From positions 5,766,001 to 5,830,000 of the forward strand of contig NZ_CP059162.1 of the NCBI RefSeq assembly GCF_013466605.1: a stretch of 64,000 nucleotides of DNA, in the 5' to 3' direction. The position numbers and the translations under genes are program-made. The notes beneath the pieces are model-generated. The model saw only the letters and a list, made by a program, of their open reading frames with translations, had not been told where the DNA came from and ran no database searches. Within the stretch, counting starts at the first letter, position 1, and each line of letters starts with the position of its first letter. The stretch comes from Pseudomonas chlororaphis subsp. aurantiaca (GTDB lineage Bacteria > Pseudomonadota > Gammaproteobacteria > Pseudomonadales > Pseudomonadaceae). This document shows positions 53,389 through 61,070 of this stretch, in pieces.

Positions 53389-54033
53389 TCAGAGCGCCCC
53401 GACCGGACGCAGGCGATACTGTGGCGGCAGCTGCTCGAAGCCACTGATGGTGGCGTTCAGGCTCTTCCAGCGACCGTCCTTGATGCCATAGATGCAACCG
53501 TGGATCGACAGGCTCTGCCCGCGATGCCAGGCGTTTTGCACGATGCTGGTGTGGCCGACGTTGGCCACTTGCTGGATCACGTTCAGCTCACAGAGGCGAT
53601 CGACCCGTTCTTCCTCGGTGGCCAGTTGCCCCAGCACTTCGCGATGTTCGTAGTACAGGTCGCGAATCGAGCGCAGCCAGCCATCGATCAGGCCCAGCTG
53701 GCGATCCTGCATCGAGGCGCGCACGCCGCCACAGCCGTAGTGGCCGGTGACCAGGATGTGTTTGACCTTGAGCACGTCCACCGCGTACTGGATCACCGAC
53801 AGGCAATTGAGGTCGGTGTGCAGCACCACGTTGGCCACGTTGCGGTGTACGAACAGATCCCCGGGAAGCATGCCAACGATCTCGTTGGCCGGTACACGGG
53901 CGTCCGAACAGCCGATCCACAGGTATTCCGGCGTCTGCTGGCGAGCCAGCTTGGAGAAGAAATCAGGATCTTCCTGCTTGATCGCTTCGGCCCAACGCTC
54001 GTTGTTATCAATCAGGTCTTGTAGTTCGTTCAT
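53389..54033 (-). CDS. can: Beta-class carbonic anhydrase
   Basis: A 214-residue zinc enzyme that interconverts CO2 and bicarbonate in the cytoplasm. The zinc ligands and the Asp/Arg dyad are present: Cys42, Asp44 and Arg46 in IGCSDARVPANEIVG, His98 and Cys101 in VTGHYGCGGVRASM. DLFVHRNVANVVLHTDLN and VNVIQQVANVGH-like (NVIQQVANVGHTSIVQNAW) complete the pattern. The length is as expected. It is a single gene with its own spacer upstream (54034-54183). Confidence 0.95.
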   Translation of the reverse strand: MNELQDLIDNNERWAEAIKQEDPDFFSKLARQQTPEYLWIGCSDARVPANEIVGMLPGDLFVHRNVANVVLHTDLNCLSVIQYAVDVLKVKHILVTGHYGCGGVRASMQDRQLGLIDGWLRSIRDLYYEHREVLGQLATEEERVDRLCELNVIQQVANVGHTSIVQNAWHRGQSLSIHGCIYGIKDGRWKSLNATISGFEQLPPQYRLRPVGAL

Positions 54034-54183
54034 GCTGTGAAACCTCAGGATTGATGCGTTGCTATGACAGACGACCGTCTATCGGGGTCACGCGCGTCTA
54101 TGCAGATACCGCTTATCCACCCCTTTGAATCTTGCAGGGTCTGGTGGGTCCACTCTTTAAGCCCGAAAGTATGAGCAACCGTC

Positions 54184-54579
54184 ATGACTGAATCACGACG
54201 TCCCTATGGTGCGCCTCAGCCCGAGCCCATCGACGACAACGAAGACCGCATGGGTTCCATGGAAGAGCTGGACTTCGATGAAGAAGAACCCGGCGCCAGG
54301 GTCGGCGACCCTGCTTCCGGCTCTGTGGAGCATCGTACTCCCCACAGGCACATCCATGGCTCCAGCCTGACCGGCAACGCCGAAGACGAACCCAACGACG
54401 ATGAGCTGACCCCGGAAAACCTGATCCGCGAAGACGGCGCCCGCTCTGCCCATGAAGCCGGTGAAGACCAGCCGGCCGACTGGGACCTGAGCATTGTCGA
54501 TGAAGACGATATCGGCGGCGGCAATGGCCTGGACGAAGCCGAACTGGCTCAGCGCGACCCGCTGGACGGTAAACGCTGA
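54184..54579 (+). CDS. Small acidic disordered protein (annotated in pseudomonads as serine kinase/phosphatase)
   Basis: A 131-residue very acidic, low-complexity hydrophilic protein (MEELDFDEEEPGARVGDPAS, DWDLSIVDEDDIGGGNGLDE). There is no visible catalytic motif; the name used in pseudomonad annotations has no basis that I can see in the sequence. Likely disordered, cytoplasmic. It stands alone between the carbonic anhydrase promoter and a family B repeat. No strong ribosome-binding site is evident, so the start is the first ATG of the frame. Confidence 0.7.
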   Translation: MTESRRPYGAPQPEPIDDNEDRMGSMEELDFDEEEPGARVGDPASGSVEHRTPHRHIHGSSLTGNAEDEPNDDELTPENLIREDGARSAHEAGEDQPADWDLSIVDEDDIGGGNGLDEAELAQRDPLDGKR

Positions 54580-54606
54580 TATCCACCTTCTGACTACTTA
54601 CTGCTT

Positions 54607-54677
54607 GTAGGAGCGAGGCTTGCCCGCGATGACGGTGTTTCAGGCAAACCGCTATCGCGGGCAAGCTTCGCTCCTAC
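54607..54677. repeat. Inverted repeat, family B
   Basis: gtaggagcgaggcttgcccg... is mirrored by ...cgggcaagcttcgctcctac across 71 bases between two genes. Same type as 25647-25716. Confidence 0.8.
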
Positions 54678-54697
54678 GATAACGGCTCGATACTCCG

Positions 54698-55150
54698 TCA
54701 ATCGACCAGGGTGCAGGCCATCACCAGCGCATCTTCGCGCCCGCCTGTCGCCGGATAGTAATCGCGGCGGCGGCCGACCTCGTTGAAACCGTAACGCTCG
54801 TACAGCCGATAGGCGGTCTGGTTGCTGGAACGCACTTCGAGGAAGCACTCGCGCGCGTCTTTCTGGTAGGCGCGCTTCATCAGCTCTTCCAGCAGGCGCA
54901 GGCCCAGGCCGCGGCCCTGGTTTTCCGGCTTGACGGTGATATTGAGCAGGTGGGCTTCGTCGATGATCACCTGGATCACCCCGTGGCCGACCTGCTGGCT
55001 GCCTTCGAACATCAGCCAGACTTCATAGGATTTCAGGGCATCGGTGAAAATACCGCGGGTCCAGGGATGGCTGAACGCCGCGTATTCGATTTTCAGGATG
55101 GCATCCAGATCCGCCTCGGTGGCCTGGCGGAACGATAAAGCGTCACTCAT
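54698..55150 (-). CDS. rimI: RimI, ribosomal protein S18-alanine N-acetyltransferase
   Basis: A 150-residue GNAT enzyme acetylating the N-terminal alanine of ribosomal protein S18. The signature region reads LLNITVKPENQGRGLGLRLL (motif A), then ECFLEVRSSNQTAYRLYERY and GFNEVGRRRDYYPATGGRED, the latter a RimI hallmark (RRDYYP). Its start overlaps the end of the holD gene by 8 bases, the usual gamma-proteobacterial pairing. Full length. Confidence 0.93.
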   Translation of the reverse strand: MSDALSFRQATEADLDAILKIEYAAFSHPWTRGIFTDALKSYEVWLMFEGSQQVGHGVIQVIIDEAHLLNITVKPENQGRGLGLRLLEELMKRAYQKDARECFLEVRSSNQTAYRLYERYGFNEVGRRRDYYPATGGREDALVMACTLVD

Positions 55151-55928
55151 TGCTACTTTTCCAACGCGCCATCAGCCGACGCATGGCTTGCCAGACATCA
55201 GCCTTACGCTGTGGCTCTTCCATTAATAGTTCCAGCCCCGGCAGTGCCCAGGCCGAGCCCAGGCCTTCGACCTGGAGTTCACGGTTGTAGGCCTGCGCAT
55301 CGGCCTCGCCCGCGAAACGCACCGCCGGCAGGCCGATCAGCCACAGGCAGACGCAAGGCTCTTCTTCGACCCGCGCCCCGACAAAAGCCTGGACGAAATC
55401 CCGCGCAGCGTCCGGTCCCTGGTCGAGATTGCCGCGGGTCAGCATCGGCCAGCGCACCGGCTCGGCGAGAATCTGCGGGCTGTCCGGCAGGCCGGCAGCG
55501 CGCAGCATGTCCTTGAGCAGCAAGTAGGCCGGATCGCGACTCTGGAAGGCTTCGCCTGTGGGTAACTCCACCAGCAGCAGGCAACGACCGGCCCGCAGCA
55601 ATTGCAGGGCGAAACGCGGTGGCGGCGCGGGTGGGGCCTTGACTGGCGCCGGGGCCTCTTCGGCATCGATCACGGGTTTGCTGACCGGACGAACGGCAGC
55701 GCTGCCGGGACGCGGCACTTCGATTTTCGGTCGTTCGGCAGGCTTGGCCACAGGCTCGGCAACCGTTTTGGCCACAGGTGCAGGGGCTGCCGGGGCCTCG
55801 ACCACGGGCTCGGCAATCACCAGCAACTCGGGACGGGACGGCGCCGCAAAGGGCAATTCGGTACGCGGCAGCCAGCTGACCACCTGCATGGCGGACAGAT
55901 AAGCGCGACGGCGGGACTCGATAAGCAA
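55143..55928 (-). CDS. holD: HolD, DNA polymerase III psi subunit (pseudomonad type)
   Basis: A 261-residue protein directly upstream of rimI, the place of the pseudomonad psi subunit. The psi protein joins chi and the clamp loader. It has a short N-terminal part (YLSAMQVVSWLPRTELPFAA), a long Ala/Pro/Val-rich linker (residues about 40-110) and a C-terminal domain (CLLLVELPTGEAFQSRDPAY, WPMLTRGNLDQGPDAARDFV, ALPGLELLMEEPQRKADVWQ). The sequence is far longer than E. coli HolD, as described for pseudomonads. Assignment rests on location and this architecture. Confidence 0.8.
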   Translation of the reverse strand: MLIESRRRAYLSAMQVVSWLPRTELPFAAPSRPELLVIAEPVVEAPAAPAPVAKTVAEPVAKPAERPKIEVPRPGSAAVRPVSKPVIDAEEAPAPVKAPPAPPPRFALQLLRAGRCLLLVELPTGEAFQSRDPAYLLLKDMLRAAGLPDSPQILAEPVRWPMLTRGNLDQGPDAARDFVQAFVGARVEEEPCVCLWLIGLPAVRFAGEADAQAYNRELQVEGLGSAWALPGLELLMEEPQRKADVWQAMRRLMARWKSSNE

Positions 55929-56109
55929 AGGTCGGCCACTTGTGGATAACTGAAGTGGGGGGGATTCTACCGCCCTTCGCCGAAGATCGCCCGCAGTTGA
56001 TTCGTCACAAAAACGCCCGTCCAGCCCATGACAAGACCGAGGGGTGAATCGTCAGCCTTCCGATGCAGTACAATCGCCGCTTTTCATTGCCAACCAGCCG
56101 GCCATTCCG

Positions 56110-57390
56110 ATGATCGAACCCAAGCGCGTGTTGCGCGCCCTCGCCGAACACTGGGCACTCCTGGAGCCACTGTGCGAGCACTTCGACCAAGGCACCCTGA
56201 GCCTCGCCGAACTGCGTTCACAGCTGGCCGCACAGCAAATTGACAGTACGCCACAGGACATTACCAGCCTGCTGGACGTGTGGATCCGCCTGGATATCCT
56301 GGTTCCGGTGGCGAAAAGCCCGAACCGTTTCGAGCTCAACGCGCAGATCCACGACTTCCTCGCCTACCTGCGGCGCGAGCACCGCCTGGGCCTGTGCCTG
56401 GAAATCGAAGCCTACCTGCGTCACCTCGAGCGCCTGGCCGGTTATATCCAGGACGCCTTCGATATCCGCGACGGCCATGACCTGGCCCGCCAGCTGCGCC
56501 TGCTGGACATGCGCGTGCGCGATGTCCTGAAAAAGCTCGCCAACGACGAACAGGCCCTGGTGGCCGTCGCCGAGCGGGCCAAGACCAGCGACCGGCAGAT
56601 TCCCCTGCGCCAGCGGTATGCCGAGGTACTGGCCACCTGGGACGAATACGTCGAGCCGATGATCCAGCTGGTGAACGCCGACGGCGCCTTCGAGCAAGGC
56701 GTGCGCAAGGTCGAGAATGTCCTGCTGCGCATGCTCACCGAACAGCAGCGCCTGGGCCAGCTGGTGGACGACGACATGCTGCTGCGCACCCACGCGCGGA
56801 TCCTGGAAATGCAGACCAGCGCCCAGCTGACCCTGCGCCACGCCCGGGAACTGCTGCTGCCGCTGCGTGAAGAAGCCCGCCGGCACAACGCCGTGACCCG
56901 TGGCGCGGCCCTGGCCCTGTCGGCCATCCGCCGCAAGGGCATCGACGCCGTGCCGCAAGCGGCCATGCCGCTGTTCACCCGTCCGCAAAGCACCTTCCTC
57001 GGCAGCTCCGGCCAGGTCGAGGCCTATGTCTACGCCCTGGCCAGCTTCGAGCCGAAGCCGACGCGCTTCCCCAAGGCGCACAAGAGCCACAAGGGCGGCG
57101 ATGCGCCACGGGCGCCGCGCACGGTCCGCGAGATGCTCGACCGCTGCGAGGACGCGCTGCCGATGCCAGACCTGATGACCTGGCTGCTGGAACAGGAGCC
57201 GGACGGCGCCACCGACGAGCTGCTGTACTGGTTCTCCCGCCTGTCGCGGGAAAAACGCTTCAAGCGCGAGCGTCTGGAACGCCGCGACTACCACACCCAC
57301 GAGCACCAGGTCAGCCTGCGCTCCTTCGCCCTGCTCTCGGCCCGCGATGATGCAGCCGAGAATTCTGCGAGCACTCCACATGCATCTTGA
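56110..57390 (+). CDS. mksF: MksF, kleisin-like subunit of the MksBEF condensin
   Basis: A 426-residue MukF-like kleisin subunit. It is largely helical with an N-terminal winged-helix part (RVLRALAEHWALLEPLCEHF, LTSLLDVWIRLDILVPVA-like region), a middle helical part (AEVLATWDEYVEPMIQLVNA, HARELLLPLREEARRHNAVT) and a C-terminal part for MksB head binding. The MksBEF complex shapes the chromosome. ATG 56110 is used because it starts MIEPKRVLRALAEHW; a GTG at 56044 would add 22 residues. It overlaps mksE by 11 bases. Confidence 0.88.
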   Translation: MIEPKRVLRALAEHWALLEPLCEHFDQGTLSLAELRSQLAAQQIDSTPQDITSLLDVWIRLDILVPVAKSPNRFELNAQIHDFLAYLRREHRLGLCLEIEAYLRHLERLAGYIQDAFDIRDGHDLARQLRLLDMRVRDVLKKLANDEQALVAVAERAKTSDRQIPLRQRYAEVLATWDEYVEPMIQLVNADGAFEQGVRKVENVLLRMLTEQQRLGQLVDDDMLLRTHARILEMQTSAQLTLRHARELLLPLREEARRHNAVTRGAALALSAIRRKGIDAVPQAAMPLFTRPQSTFLGSSGQVEAYVYALASFEPKPTRFPKAHKSHKGGDAPRAPRTVREMLDRCEDALPMPDLMTWLLEQEPDGATDELLYWFSRLSREKRFKRERLERRDYHTHEHQVSLRSFALLSARDDAAENSASTPHAS

Positions 57391-58084
57391 TCTTTCCGAA
57401 CTGTCCCAGCTGGCGCCGATCTTTCGCGAGCTGTTCAAGGGCTATCACATCAGCCGCCGCGACCCGGAGCTGTACTCCCAACTGTCGAACTTCCAGGACC
57501 AGTACCGCACCCTGTTCAAGGCCCTGGGCTTCGAACTGGTGTGCGACACCCGTGGCTTCTACTACTTCGTGCCGGAGAACGCCGCCGCCCAGGTGAACAA
57601 GACCGCCCAGCGCCTGGCCCTGTTCACCTTCATCCTGGTGGAACACCTGGCCGACCAGGGCCGCGACCCGGTCGCCGTGCTCGACGGCGGCAGCCTCGGC
57701 CGCGACGAGTTGCCGTCGCTGCTGGAGAAGTACCGCGACCTGTTCATCCAGGCCGAAGTACAGACCCATGAAGAACTGGAAGAAAAAATCATGCGGCGCA
57801 TGACCCAACTGGGTTTTGCCGGCGAGGAGCCGGGTATCTACCGCTTCCTGCCGCCGATGCACCGCTTCCTCGACGTTTGCCTGTCTGTGCAGCAGGACCG
57901 TGACCTGGCCGCCAGCCTGCACAGCGTGCTGCCGTTGCCGACGCCGGTACTGATCGACGAAGACAGCGACGAAAAACTGCTGCAGACCGACGACCCGCTG
58001 GACCTCAGCGAATTCGTCGAATCGGAAAGTGAAGAGGACGCACTGGCCCGCGCCATTGCCGAAGAACAGGAGCTCGACGCATGA
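57380..58084 (+). CDS. mksE: MksE, accessory subunit of the MksBEF condensin
   Basis: A 234-residue MukE-like protein (winged-helix folds): LSELSQLAPIFRELFKGYHI, QLSNFQDQYRTLFKALGFEL, RDELPSLLEKYRDLFIQAEV, EEKIMRRMTQLGFAGEEPGI and an acidic C-terminal tail (FVESESEEDALARAIAEEQE). It bridges the kleisin and the SMC subunit. ATG 57380 gives MHLDLSELSQL; the earlier ATG 57347 lies inside mksF and adds 11 residues. Its stop overlaps the mksB ATG by 4 bases. Confidence 0.9.
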   Translation: MHLDLSELSQLAPIFRELFKGYHISRRDPELYSQLSNFQDQYRTLFKALGFELVCDTRGFYYFVPENAAAQVNKTAQRLALFTFILVEHLADQGRDPVAVLDGGSLGRDELPSLLEKYRDLFIQAEVQTHEELEEKIMRRMTQLGFAGEEPGIYRFLPPMHRFLDVCLSVQQDRDLAASLHSVLPLPTPVLIDEDSDEKLLQTDDPLDLSEFVESESEEDALARAIAEEQELDA

Positions 58085-60924
58085 GCAAGGAACGCTACGG
58101 CATCCGCCGCTTTGCCCTTTTGAACACCGCCGGCTACAGCCTGGGCCTGTTCCCGCTGGAAGAGCCGCTGTCGGTCTACGGCGCGAACAACCTGGGTAAG
58201 TCGGCTTCGATCAACGCCCTGCAATTCCCGATCCTGGCGCGCATGTCGGACATGAGCTTCGGCAAGTACAGCCTGGAACAATCGCGGCGTTTCTACTTCG
58301 CCACCGATACCAGCTACATCCTGGTGGAAGTGTCCCTGCCCCATGGCCCGCACGTGATCGGCGTGGCCGGGCGTGGGCCGGGCGGCAGTTTCGGTCACCA
58401 GTTCTTCGCCTATGCCGGCTCGCTGGACCTGGCGCATTACCAGAAGGACGACACCTGCCTGCGACTGAAAGAGCTGTTCACCAACCTTGAGCGCCAGGGC
58501 CTGAAGGCTTATGAACTCAAGCCGGATGAACTGCGTCGCCTGCTGGTGGGCGGGCATACCTCGATTCCGCTGGACCTGACCCTGATCCCGCTGCGCTCCA
58601 CCAGCGAACAGAGCCTGAAAACCTTCCGCGCGCTGTTCATCAACCTGCTGCACATGCGCGAAATCACCGCGGCCAAGCTCAAGCAGCTGTTCCTCGATGC
58701 CTTCGAGCACAGCCTGCGCTCCGGCAGCGTCGACTACATCGCCGCCTGCGAAGAAGCCTTCCGCGACGTGCGCCGCATGGAGCAGGACTACAACTCGCTG
58801 GTGGCCGCGGGGCCCTTGGTGGAAGCCCTGGGCAACGGCGTGAAGCAGCGCGACATCCTGCGCGGCAAACTGCATCGCCTGTCGCCGCTGCTCGATTCGC
58901 TGCTGGGCACCTGGTCCGACTACGCCAGTGCGCGCAAGGAAGAGCTGACCATCCAGGCCGAGCACTACCGCAACGAACAGGACGCGCTGCAGAACGACCA
59001 GCGCAGCAGCACCCAGGAAATGATGCGCCTGGAGCGGGAAATCACCGGTACCCAGCGCTGGCTCGGCGAGCTGTCGGTGCTCAAGCACCGCTTCGCCCTG
59101 GTGGACGACGTCAAGGTCCTGGAGCAGCAACTGCTGGCGGCCAAGGATGCCCACGACGAGCTGGCCGGCGCCCTGGCCCAGTCCCGGCAGTTCTCCGCCG
59201 AGGACCTGGAAGAGCGCCTGCGCGACCTGGAAAAACGCCTGAAGTCGGTCAAGCAGCAGCTCGATAACGCCGATAACAACAGCTATGCGCGCCTGCGCGA
59301 GGAGTTCTCCCAACAGGATGTCGAGCGCCTGATGCGCCTGTTCAACAGCCAACTGTTCAGCCTGCCGCTGGGCGAACACGGCATCGCCCTGGACGAGAAA
59401 GGCGACTGGGTCAAATCCGTGGAGCTGATCCTCGATGGCTTCAAGGGCGAGCGCTTCGAAGTGCCGGGCCTGTCCATCGACATTTCCCACATCGAACCAC
59501 CGGCCTTGCAGGCCCTGGCGGACCGCGCGGCGCTGCGCGACCAGAAAGAGCGCCTGGACAAAGAACTCAAGCAGCTGAAAACCCAGGCCGCGGTGGCCGC
59601 CGACCGCGCCGCGAGCAAGACCCAGACCGAGGCGCTGTACCAGCAGGTGCTGGATGCACAGAAAGCCCTGGAAGACTTCCGCCGCACCCAGACCCTGAGC
59701 GCCGAAGAAGGCGAGAAGCTGGAACAGCTGGCGCAGATGGAAGCCGCCCAGGACGAACTCAAGCGCTCCAGCGACGCCTTCACCGAACGCGTCCAGCAGC
59801 TGTCGGCCAAGCTGCAACTGGTAGGCCGGCAGATTAGCGACATGGAAGCCAAGCAACGCACCCTCGACGACGCCCTGCGCCGTCGTCAGCTGTTGCCCGC
59901 GGACCTGCCGTTCGGCACGCCGTTCATGGAGCCGGTGGACGATTCCATGGACAACCTGCTGCCCCTGCTCAACGACTACCAGGACAGCTGGCAGGGCCTG
60001 CAGCGGGTCGATGGCCAGATCGAGGCGCTGTATGCCCAGGTGCGCCTCAAGGGCGTGGCCAAGTTCGACAGCGAAGACGACATGGAGCGCCGCCTGCAAC
60101 TGCTGATCAACGCCTATGCGCACCGCACCGACGAGGCCCTGACCCTGGGCAAGGCGCGTCGCGCGGCCGTCACCGACATCGCCCGGACCCTGCGCAACAT
60201 CCGCAGCGACTACGACAGCCTCGAGCACCAGCTGGCGCTGTTCAACCGCGAGATCAACAAACGCCAGGTGTCGAACCTGCAGAGCTTCCGTATCGTCCTC
60301 GCGCCGAACAAGGAAGCCCTCAAGCACATCGACCAGATCATCCACAGCGCCGGCCAGTACGAGGAAGGCGAGACCCTGTCGGTGTTCGACCTGAGCCAGA
60401 GCGCCGAGCAGGACAACAAGAACGAAGAGGCCAAGGAATACCTGGCGCGCCTGGTAGCGGCCAACCACAACCAATTGGGCCTCAAGGACCTGTTCGAGCT
60501 GGCGTTCGAGATCACCAAGGTCAATGGCCAGCCGGTGATCCACACCGATATCGATGGCGCGGCGTCCAACGGCACCACCATGACCATCAAGGCGCTGACC
60601 AACATGTACCTGTTGCTGCACTTGATGGATCGCGACCAGGCCGGGCGCATTCGCCTGCCGTACTACCTCGACGAGGCCGCGGACATCGACGAGAAGAACC
60701 AGGCAGCGCTGCTGGAAACCAGCCTGCAACTGGGCTTTGTGCCGATCCTGGCCAGTGTGAAGCCGCAGGTGTCGGCCCAGGTCGCCATCGACCTGGAAGG
60801 CGGCAGCGGCCCGAACGGTATCTACATCGACGAGGCGGACTGGAAGTACATCCGCCGTCACGATCAGGTCAGGGCCACCCTGAACGTCGAGCCGGAAGCC
60901 GAGGCGGAGCTGGACGAGGTGTAA
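58081..60924 (+). CDS. mksB: MksB, SMC-like ATPase of the MksBEF condensin
   Basis: A 947-residue SMC-family ATPase. Walker A is at residues 34-41 in SVYGANNLGKSASINALQFP, and Walker B at Asp864-Glu865 in RLPYYLDEAADIDEKNQAAL. Two long coiled coils (about residues 270-400 and 480-760) with a hinge between (about 415-480) are visible, rich in Gln/Glu/Lys/Leu heptads. The signature/linker lies near GAASNGTTMTIKALTNMYLL. A terminator follows 21 bases after the stop. Downstream of mksB I find no mksG/jetD nuclease gene. Confidence 0.93.
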   Translation: MSKERYGIRRFALLNTAGYSLGLFPLEEPLSVYGANNLGKSASINALQFPILARMSDMSFGKYSLEQSRRFYFATDTSYILVEVSLPHGPHVIGVAGRGPGGSFGHQFFAYAGSLDLAHYQKDDTCLRLKELFTNLERQGLKAYELKPDELRRLLVGGHTSIPLDLTLIPLRSTSEQSLKTFRALFINLLHMREITAAKLKQLFLDAFEHSLRSGSVDYIAACEEAFRDVRRMEQDYNSLVAAGPLVEALGNGVKQRDILRGKLHRLSPLLDSLLGTWSDYASARKEELTIQAEHYRNEQDALQNDQRSSTQEMMRLEREITGTQRWLGELSVLKHRFALVDDVKVLEQQLLAAKDAHDELAGALAQSRQFSAEDLEERLRDLEKRLKSVKQQLDNADNNSYARLREEFSQQDVERLMRLFNSQLFSLPLGEHGIALDEKGDWVKSVELILDGFKGERFEVPGLSIDISHIEPPALQALADRAALRDQKERLDKELKQLKTQAAVAADRAASKTQTEALYQQVLDAQKALEDFRRTQTLSAEEGEKLEQLAQMEAAQDELKRSSDAFTERVQQLSAKLQLVGRQISDMEAKQRTLDDALRRRQLLPADLPFGTPFMEPVDDSMDNLLPLLNDYQDSWQGLQRVDGQIEALYAQVRLKGVAKFDSEDDMERRLQLLINAYAHRTDEALTLGKARRAAVTDIARTLRNIRSDYDSLEHQLALFNREINKRQVSNLQSFRIVLAPNKEALKHIDQIIHSAGQYEEGETLSVFDLSQSAEQDNKNEEAKEYLARLVAANHNQLGLKDLFELAFEITKVNGQPVIHTDIDGAASNGTTMTIKALTNMYLLLHLMDRDQAGRIRLPYYLDEAADIDEKNQAALLETSLQLGFVPILASVKPQVSAQVAIDLEGGSGPNGIYIDEADWKYIRRHDQVRATLNVEPEAEAELDEV

Positions 60925-60945
60925 CCCGCCCGAAGCCATAAAACA

Positions 60946-60978
60946 AAAAGGCCGTGATCTTTCGATCACGGCCTTTTT
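60946..60978 (+). terminator. Intrinsic terminator after mksB
   Basis: aaaaggccgtgatc-tttc-gatcacggcctttt followed by more T: a strong perfect stem 21 bases after the mksB stop. Its A-run on the left makes it also usable on the minus strand for pqiB, whose stop lies 93 bases to the right. Confidence 0.9.
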
Positions 60979-60984
60979 GCTTCT

Positions 60985-61066
60985 GTAGGAGCGAGCGGAC
61001 GGCGATCCGGCTTGCCCGCGATAGCGGTGCATCTGTCAGATCGCCATCGCGGGCAAGGCTTCTACC
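60985..61066. repeat. Inverted repeat, family B (right arm decayed)
   Basis: gtaggagcgagcggacggcg... with gcttgcccgcgatagcgg, mirrored by ccatcgcgggcaaggcttct... across 82 bases between mksB and pqiB. The outer right arm has drifted (ggcttctacc instead of cttcgctcctac). Confidence 0.7.
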
Positions 61067-61070
61067 AGGG

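Noticed and set aside
56110..60924. mks operon as a Wadjet plasmid-defence system
   Set aside because: The MksG/JetD nuclease expected next to mksB is missing; a terminator and pqiB follow instead. Kept as condensin.
57838..61032. A 1064-codon open frame on the minus strand opposite mksE and mksB
   Set aside because: It is the mirror of a GC-rich gene with strong third-position bias. The plus strand has Walker motifs and coiled coils; the minus frame shows no motif and low-complexity His/Gln/Gly/Val-rich text.
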